Position numbers and translations under genes: made by a program. This document shows, piece by piece, positions 59,152-64,000 of a DNA stretch of 64,000 nt. Within the stretch, counting starts at the first letter, position 1, and the number at the start of each line of letters is the position of its first letter. The stretch is from Tumidithrix helvetica (GTDB taxonomy: Bacteria; Cyanobacteriota; Cyanobacteriia; Pseudanabaenales; Pseudanabaenaceae). The notes below the pieces were generated by a model. The model did not search any database. It was given only the letters and a program-made list of their open reading frames with translations, and was not told the origin of the DNA. The stretch lies in contig NZ_CBDDRA010000030.1 in assembly GCF_965232925.1 (NCBI RefSeq), forward strand, positions 1 to 64,000. Direction: 5' to 3'.

Positions 59152-60561
59152 ATGACTGCTACCCAACTGCCGATCTCAGCCACAAATCTAGCCAAAACTG
59201 AGCGCGATTGCCAAAAATATCACATTGTCACCTTTGGCTGTCAGATGAATAAGGCGGATTCTGAGCGCATGGCAGGCGTTTTAGAGAATATGGGCTATAC
59301 CGCTACTGATGAAGCGGAGACAGCAGACCTGATTTTGTACAATACTTGCAGCATTCGTGACAATGCCGAGCAAAAAGTTTATTCCTACTTGGGCAGACAG
59401 GTAAAACGCAAACATGCAAACCCCAATCTCACCCTTGTTGTGGCTGGATGTGTGGCACAGCAGGAAGGCGAGGCACTGTTGCGGCGCGTACCAGAGCTAG
59501 ATTTGGTGATGGGGCCTCAGCATGTCAATCGCCTCGAAGACCTCTTAACCCAAGTCTTTAATGGCAACCAAGTTGCTGCCACCGAAGAAGCCTATATCGA
59601 AGAAGACATTACCAAACCAAGACGCAACAGCACGATCGCGGCGTGGGTAAATGTAATCTATGGTTGTAACGAGTCCTGTACCTACTGTATTGTGCCGGCT
59701 GTACGCGGTAAGGAACAATCTCGCACCCCTGAGGTGATTCGCCAAGAAGTCGCTTCCCTAGCGGCGCAGGGCTACAAAGAAATCACGTTGCTGGGACAAA
59801 ATATTGATGCCTATGGGCGCGACCTTTCTCCAGGTGGTGTAGGCGCTGGGGTTGGGGGCAAAATTACGCTCACAGACTTGCTGTACTTTATTCACGATGT
59901 TGAGGGTATTGAGCGTATTCGCTTTGCTACCAGTCATCCCCGTTACTTTAGTCCGCGTCTGATTAAAGCCTGTGCCGAACTGCCAAAGGTCTGCGAACAT
60001 TTTCATATTCCGTTTCAGTCGGGCGATAACAATGTGCTTAAGGCGATGGCGCGGGGCTATACCCAAGAGAAATATCGCCGCATTATCGATTCGATCCGCG
60101 AAATTATGCCCGATGCCTCGATCAGTGCCGATGCGATCGTAGCTTTCCCCGGTGAAACCGAGGCACAGTTTGAAAATACGGTGCGGATGGTAGAAGAAAT
60201 TAGCTTCGATCTGGTGAATACGGCTGCCTATTCGCCACGTCCCGGTACGCCTGCGGCGGTGTGGGACAATCAGCTTAGTGAAGCAGTCAAGAGCGATCGC
60301 TTGCAAAGGCTCAATCATGTGGTCAATCAAAAAGCGGCGGAGCGATCGCAGCGCTATCTGGGACGCACGGAATCGGTCTTGATCGAAAGTGTCAATCCCA
60401 AAAATGCCAAGCAGCTCATGGGGCGCACGCGCGGCAATCGTCTCGTTTTCTTAGAAAATGTGGGTCTTTCAGAGGTACAATTTACCAGTTCGATCGGCGA
60501 AATTCTCAATTTATACATCACCGAAGCAAGACCTTTTAGTTTGACTGGTGTAATTGTCTAA
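59152..60561 (+). CDS. miaB: tRNA-2-methylthio-N6-dimethylallyladenosine synthase MiaB
   Basis: This radical-SAM methylthiotransferase acts on A37 of tRNAs. The N-terminal MTTase domain has the three cluster cysteines in TFGCQMNKADSERM, YNTCSIRDNA and VVAGCVAQQEG. The radical-SAM motif is YGCNESCTYCIVP, and a TRAM domain closes the protein. I use the ATG at 59152 (MTATQLP), which gives 469 residues, typical for MiaB. An upstream in-frame GTG at 59095 would add 19 unlikely residues. Confidence 0.95.
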   Translation: MTATQLPISATNLAKTERDCQKYHIVTFGCQMNKADSERMAGVLENMGYTATDEAETADLILYNTCSIRDNAEQKVYSYLGRQVKRKHANPNLTLVVAGCVAQQEGEALLRRVPELDLVMGPQHVNRLEDLLTQVFNGNQVAATEEAYIEEDITKPRRNSTIAAWVNVIYGCNESCTYCIVPAVRGKEQSRTPEVIRQEVASLAAQGYKEITLLGQNIDAYGRDLSPGGVGAGVGGKITLTDLLYFIHDVEGIERIRFATSHPRYFSPRLIKACAELPKVCEHFHIPFQSGDNNVLKAMARGYTQEKYRRIIDSIREIMPDASISADAIVAFPGETEAQFENTVRMVEEISFDLVNTAAYSPRPGTPAAVWDNQLSEAVKSDRLQRLNHVVNQKAAERSQRYLGRTESVLIESVNPKNAKQLMGRTRGNRLVFLENVGLSEVQFTSSIGEILNLYITEARPFSLTGVIV

Positions 60562-60587
60562 AATTGTGTTATTCTAGCTAACCGCGC

Positions 60588-60659
60588 GGGTCGCTAACTC
60601 AATGGTAGAGTACTCGGCTTTTAACCGAATAGTTCCGGGTTCGAGTCCCGGGCGACCCA
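60588..60659 (+). tRNA. tRNA-Lys (UUU)
   Basis: The acceptor GGGTCGC pairs with GCGACCC, the anticodon loop is CTTTTAA (UUU, Lys), and the T arm is CCGGG-TTCGAGT-CCCGG. The discriminator is A. A T-run directly after the 3' end probably terminates transcription. CCA is not encoded. Confidence 0.95.
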
Positions 60660-60815
60660 TTTTTTGTCTGAGCCTTTCTATATAGCGTTTGTGAGCCTAA
60701 AGTAAGCTGACAGTATTCCTGCTATTTTCAGAGATTTAGGAACTGTTCAAGTATGCTGGCGATCGCCTCTCTGCCAGAACTGCGATCGCACGGATTTTAA
60801 TTTACAATTCTACGC

Positions 60816-61583
60816 ATGGATAATGTAGCAATTTTAAAGGCGGAAAACCTGTCCAAGGCTTTTGGCGGGATTAGGGCAGTCCAAAATGCTCGCATTGAAG
60901 TGCCAGTGGGGAGCATTACAGGGCTGATTGGGCCTAATGGTGCGGGTAAGACGACATTCTTTAATTTATTGTCTAATTTTCTCAAGCCCGATCTCGGTAC
61001 GGTGCAACTGATGGGTGCGCCAATTCAGGGTAAGCCACCCCATGCGATCGCGCAGTTGGGCATGGTCAGGACTTTTCAAGTGCCGCGCGTGCTCTCTCGT
61101 CTTTCTGTGCTTGAGAATATGCTGCTTGCCGCTCAAGATCAAATTGGTGAGAAATTTTGGAATGCTTGGTTTCAGGCAACCAAAATTGCCGAGCAAGAAC
61201 GTCAAAATCGTGAAAAAGCGAGGCATATTCTCGAATCCATTGGCATGATTCACATGGCAGACAACTATGCAGGTTCTCTTTCGGGGGGGCAGCGTAAGTT
61301 ACTAGAGATTGGTAGGGCTCTGATGAGCGATCCGAAGTTAATTTTATTGGACGAACCCGCCGCAGGCGTGAATCCTGCTCTGATCGAAGAGATCTGCGGT
61401 CACATTCAGCAATGGAACCAATCGGGTTTGAGTTTTTTGATCATCGAGCACAATATGGATGTGATTATGTCTCTGTGCGATCGCGTTTGGGTGTTGGCAG
61501 AAGGTCGCTATCTCGCAGATGGTACGCCTGAGGAAATTTGTTGCAATCCCCAAGTTCTAGAAGCCTATTTAGGTAGTGGTTAG
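60816..61583 (+). CDS. livG: ABC transporter ATPase, LivG/NatA-like (branched-chain/neutral amino acid type)
   Basis: The 255 residues form one ABC ATPase: Walker A GPNGAGKTTFF, signature LSGGQRKLLEIGRAL and Walker B LILLDEPAAGVNP. The H-loop is IIEHNMDVIMSLCDRV. The AAGVNP extension and the C-terminal ADGTPEEI/EAYLG region are typical of the LivG group, which powers uptake of branched-chain or neutral amino acids. No permease or binding-protein gene is next to it, so the partners are elsewhere. The spaced genomic arrangement is common in cyanobacteria. Confidence 0.85.
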   Translation: MDNVAILKAENLSKAFGGIRAVQNARIEVPVGSITGLIGPNGAGKTTFFNLLSNFLKPDLGTVQLMGAPIQGKPPHAIAQLGMVRTFQVPRVLSRLSVLENMLLAAQDQIGEKFWNAWFQATKIAEQERQNREKARHILESIGMIHMADNYAGSLSGGQRKLLEIGRALMSDPKLILLDEPAAGVNPALIEEICGHIQQWNQSGLSFLIIEHNMDVIMSLCDRVWVLAEGRYLADGTPEEICCNPQVLEAYLGSG

Positions 61584-61701
61584 CTGTTAGTTATTGGCAG
61601 TTAGCTGTAAATTGCTGATCGATAACTTGACTGCTGAATGCTGATTTTGTCAGGGTGAACTTTTAGCGTGAATTGCTAAAGACAGCCACTAAAATGAGTC
61701 T

Positions 61702-62775
61702 ATGACTACATCCCCTAAACCAGAAGATCTCACCAAGCTAAAAGCCGATCTGCATCGGCTGATCGATCGCCTGCCAGAACTTGAAAATAATGACTTAATT
61801 CAATCGTCTTTAGAAGCGATCGCACTTCTCAGTCAAAATCCCACTGAACGTCTCGACTGGAAGCTGATTTCAGGCTCTTTGCAAGATTTCCAGAAAGCGA
61901 TCGCGCTGTTTCACCCCTATGGCAGTACTCGCAAAGTGAGTATTTTTGGCTCTGCCCGCACTTTACCAACCGATCCTGAATACCAACAGGCACTCGATTT
62001 TGCTCAGTGCATTAGTGCTAAAGGTTTTATGGTGATAACAGGTGGTGGTGGTGGCATTATGGCAGCAGGTAATGAGGGGGCAGGAAAGGATCTCTCTTTT
62101 GGGTTAAATATTTCTTTGCCATTTGAGCAGGTTGCTAATGACTATGCGAATGGCAGATTTATGAACTTTAAGTATTTTTTCACCCGCAAGTTATTTTTCT
62201 TGAAAGAAAGTGATGCGATCGCTTTATTCCCCGGGGGATTTGGGACTCAAGATGAATTTTTTGAATGCCTCACGCTCTGTCAAACGGGAAAAGCGACACC
62301 TAGGCCACTTGTGCTTATAGACAAACCAGGTGGCGACTATTGGCAACAATGGGATGAATATATTCAAAAGCACTTGCAAAAACGCGGTCTAATTACTGCT
62401 GGCGATCGCAATTTGTACGTGATTACCGACAAAGTCGAGCGAGCTTGTCAGGCAATTCATGACTTTTATAAGGTCTATCACTCCAGCCGTTGGGTGAAAA
62501 ATCTATTTGTTGTGCGGCTCAATTTTGATATTTCCGATGCTCACCTAGATCGACTCAATCAAAATTTTAGTGATGTACTGGTTAAGGGGAGCATCCAACG
62601 AAGTAAAGCTCTATCCCAAGAAAAAAGAGAACCGCACATTCTATCGTTACCCCGATTGGTCATGTATTTTAATCAGCGTAACTACGGTCGCCTTCAGCAG
62701 CTAATTTTGGAAATTAACCAAACCTGTGATGATGAAATCCTGTGCCATTCTGAATATCATCCTGAAAGTAAATAA
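61702..62775 (+). CDS. LOG-family protein (lysine decarboxylase-like fold, TIGR00730-type)
   Basis: The 357 residues contain the LOG core (about 75-260): FGSARTLPTDP at the start, ITGGGGGIMAAGNEGA, and the signature PGGFGTQDEFFE. LOG enzymes cleave nucleoside 5'-monophosphates, in plants releasing active cytokinin. Larger bacterial forms such as this have helical N- and C-terminal extensions (about 1-70 and 270-357) and an uncertain substrate. It converges on the amidase gene with 20 bp between stops. Confidence 0.85.
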   Translation: MTTSPKPEDLTKLKADLHRLIDRLPELENNDLIQSSLEAIALLSQNPTERLDWKLISGSLQDFQKAIALFHPYGSTRKVSIFGSARTLPTDPEYQQALDFAQCISAKGFMVITGGGGGIMAAGNEGAGKDLSFGLNISLPFEQVANDYANGRFMNFKYFFTRKLFFLKESDAIALFPGGFGTQDEFFECLTLCQTGKATPRPLVLIDKPGGDYWQQWDEYIQKHLQKRGLITAGDRNLYVITDKVERACQAIHDFYKVYHSSRWVKNLFVVRLNFDISDAHLDRLNQNFSDVLVKGSIQRSKALSQEKREPHILSLPRLVMYFNQRNYGRLQQLILEINQTCDDEILCHSEYHPESK

Positions 62776-62795
62776 TCCTGAGAAAATTCCAACGA

Positions 62796-64000
62796 CTAAC
62801 GGCGGTAATATCGCATAAATTGATCGACGCCTCTAGCGATCGCTGCGCCCATGCGCTCTTGGTAAGCAGGATTATTCAGATTGGCAGCATCTCTTGGATT
62901 TGTGACAAACCCTGTCTCTACCAAAATTGCAGGCATCGTGGTATTGCGAATTACATAAAATCTTGCCGCTCTAACGCCGCGATCGATTGCACCCGTTCCA
63001 GCTATGAGTTGCTGATGCACAGCACTGGCAAGCTGCTGGCCTAAAACGGCTCCAGGGGCGTAATAGGTTTCAATCCCACTAACTTCATTTGCTCTTGATG
63101 CCAGAGAGTTGGCATGAACGCTGACAAATACATCGCCTTTAACATTTTCAGCCACTTGTACGCGTGGCTCTAAGTCTAAGTCAATATCACCTGTACGGGT
63201 ATAAACCACAGAGTAGCCCATCTGTTGCAAGGCTCGACCTAGTTGAAACGCGATCGGCAAAACGACATTCTTTTCATAAATTCCATTCCCGATCGCACCC
63301 ACATCAGGTCCTCCATGTCCTGGATCGATGACTACCAATCCTCTGCCTCGATTGGACGGTACAGAAGTTGAAGGTATGGTTGTCGGCGTAGGTATGGTTG
63401 AAGATGGAATTTGACCGATTGTGCCGCCCTTAGGACGGTACAAAGACAGCGATACTTGCCTCGCACTTCCACTGCCAACATCTTGTAAACGCCAGCCTGC
63501 TGTCGTTTGAATTCCAATCAATACTGAATTTCCCACTTGTGTCATCCGAATCCGCTCTAGCGGACTATTGGCACTTAGTGTTGGCTTTTGCAGTTGAGCG
63601 GAAATGCGGGCAGGCGTAATTGTGAGATTGTAAGTATTGGAAGTGAGATCTTGGCTACCACGATAGGTAAATCCCTGATCTGCCTGAATAATTAGCTGAC
63701 CAGAACTCGTCACCACCAAAGCTTGAATCGTTGCAGGTATTGCTGTACTTGCGCCCCCACCATTGGATACTAATGGTGAAGGCTGAGGTGTGGGAGTTGT
63801 CGCACCCGTTGGTTTTAAAACTAGCACCCCACTTGCAGGATTAAAGCTACTTCGCCAAGCCGTATTCGCCGTATTGGGATCTAGATCGAAGACGAGACGC
63901 GCGATCGCAGGGCTTTGCTGAAACTGAGCAACCCTTACTTGCTTCACCCCATAGCGATTTAAAGGGATGACTGAACCATGCATCTCTGATGCAACTTCCG
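62796..64000 (-). CDS. amiC: N-acetylmuramoyl-L-alanine amidase with AMIN domain (5' end beyond window)
   Basis: This zinc amidase hydrolyses the amide between MurNAc and the stem peptide and acts in cell separation and septal nanopore formation in cyanobacteria. The C-terminal Amidase_3 domain (about the last 185 residues) has the Zn ligands in VIDPGHGGPD, IYEKNV and SVHANS, and the catalytic Glu in ILVETGF. N-terminal to it is an AMIN-type beta region and a Ser/Pro-rich linker. The frame stays open through the window edge (no stop after 63983), so the signal peptide and AMIN start are cut off. The ATG at 63983 is probably internal. Confidence 0.9.
   Translation of the reverse strand, partial: EVASEMHGSVIPLNRYGVKQVRVAQFQQSPAIARLVFDLDPNTANTAWRSSFNPASGVLVLKPTGATTPTPQPSPLVSNGGGASTAIPATIQALVVTSSGQLIIQADQGFTYRGSQDLTSNTYNLTITPARISAQLQKPTLSANSPLERIRMTQVGNSVLIGIQTTAGWRLQDVGSGSARQVSLSLYRPKGGTIGQIPSSTIPTPTTIPSTSVPSNRGRGLVVIDPGHGGPDVGAIGNGIYEKNVVLPIAFQLGRALQQMGYSVVYTRTGDIDLDLEPRVQVAENVKGDVFVSVHANSLASRANEVSGIETYYAPGAVLGQQLASAVHQQLIAGTGAIDRGVRAARFYVIRNTTMPAILVETGFVTNPRDAANLNNPAYQERMGAAIARGVDQFMRYYRR

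Overview
The window is cyanobacterial chromosome. The octamer GCGATCGC (HIP1) recurs throughout, and the proteins are typically cyanobacterial: a GAF domain with cyanobacteriochrome-type motifs, TxlA/HCF164, a GDT1/Mnx-type transporter behind a manganese riboswitch, an AMIN-domain amidase, a PBP-A-like serine hydrolase and many PAS/GAF histidine kinases. A filamentous or Pseudanabaena-like relative would fit, but the sequence alone does not fix the genus.

Layout. 1-7.1 kb: mscL, a PlsC-type acyltransferase, a protein with an N-terminal HTH-like domain, a DEDD exonuclease, a YidD-like protein and an ABC1 kinase. 7.4-16.6 kb: five co-directional signalling genes. They encode a coiled-coil protein, a 1066-residue inner-membrane BON/OmpA protein, a Ras-like GTPase, a PAS adenylate cyclase and a hybrid histidine kinase that shares its N-terminal sensor domain with the cyclase. 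16.6-31.7 kb: gcvT, SUI1, a K+-channel/RCK protein, exbD-tonB, a C-terminal processing protease, a GAF/PAS kinase, an FKBP isomerase, cobM, a repeat (propeller-like) protein and a SpoIID protein. 31.7-43.5 kb: a CBS-PAS-GAF hybrid kinase, a vanadium haloperoxidase, a receiver-kinase and a 1521-residue kinase with cyanobacteriochrome-like GAF domains. 43.5-45.5 kb: an accessory island with higBA, an aspartic-protease pair, a truncated gene and direct repeats. 45.6-64 kb: housekeeping and membrane functions, including Mn homeostasis, tRNA-Cys, a cNMP-binding protein, txlA, the secA-PH-trmJ-PBP run, leuA, miaB, tRNA-Lys, a LivG-type ATPase, a LOG protein and AmiC (cut by the window end).

How the genes may work together. 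The 7.4-16.6 kb cluster looks like one sensory circuit. Two proteins with a common PAS-like input domain would give cAMP and phosphorelay outputs, and a small GTPase sits beside a wall-anchored membrane protein that carries a possible Roadblock/longin-like segment. A solitary cNMP-binding protein at 46.8 kb could read cAMP, though nothing links them directly. At 37.7-43.5 kb a putative light-sensing kinase is followed by a receiver-first kinase in the same direction, suggesting a photosensory relay.

Repeats include two copies, in opposite orientation, of an exactly 101-bp element with terminal inverted repeats (4002-4102, 20395-20495). There is also a 30-bp perfect palindrome that truncates a small gene (37446-37475), and a pair of roughly 145-160 bp direct repeats that end two neighbouring gene modules at 43.6 and 44.5 kb.
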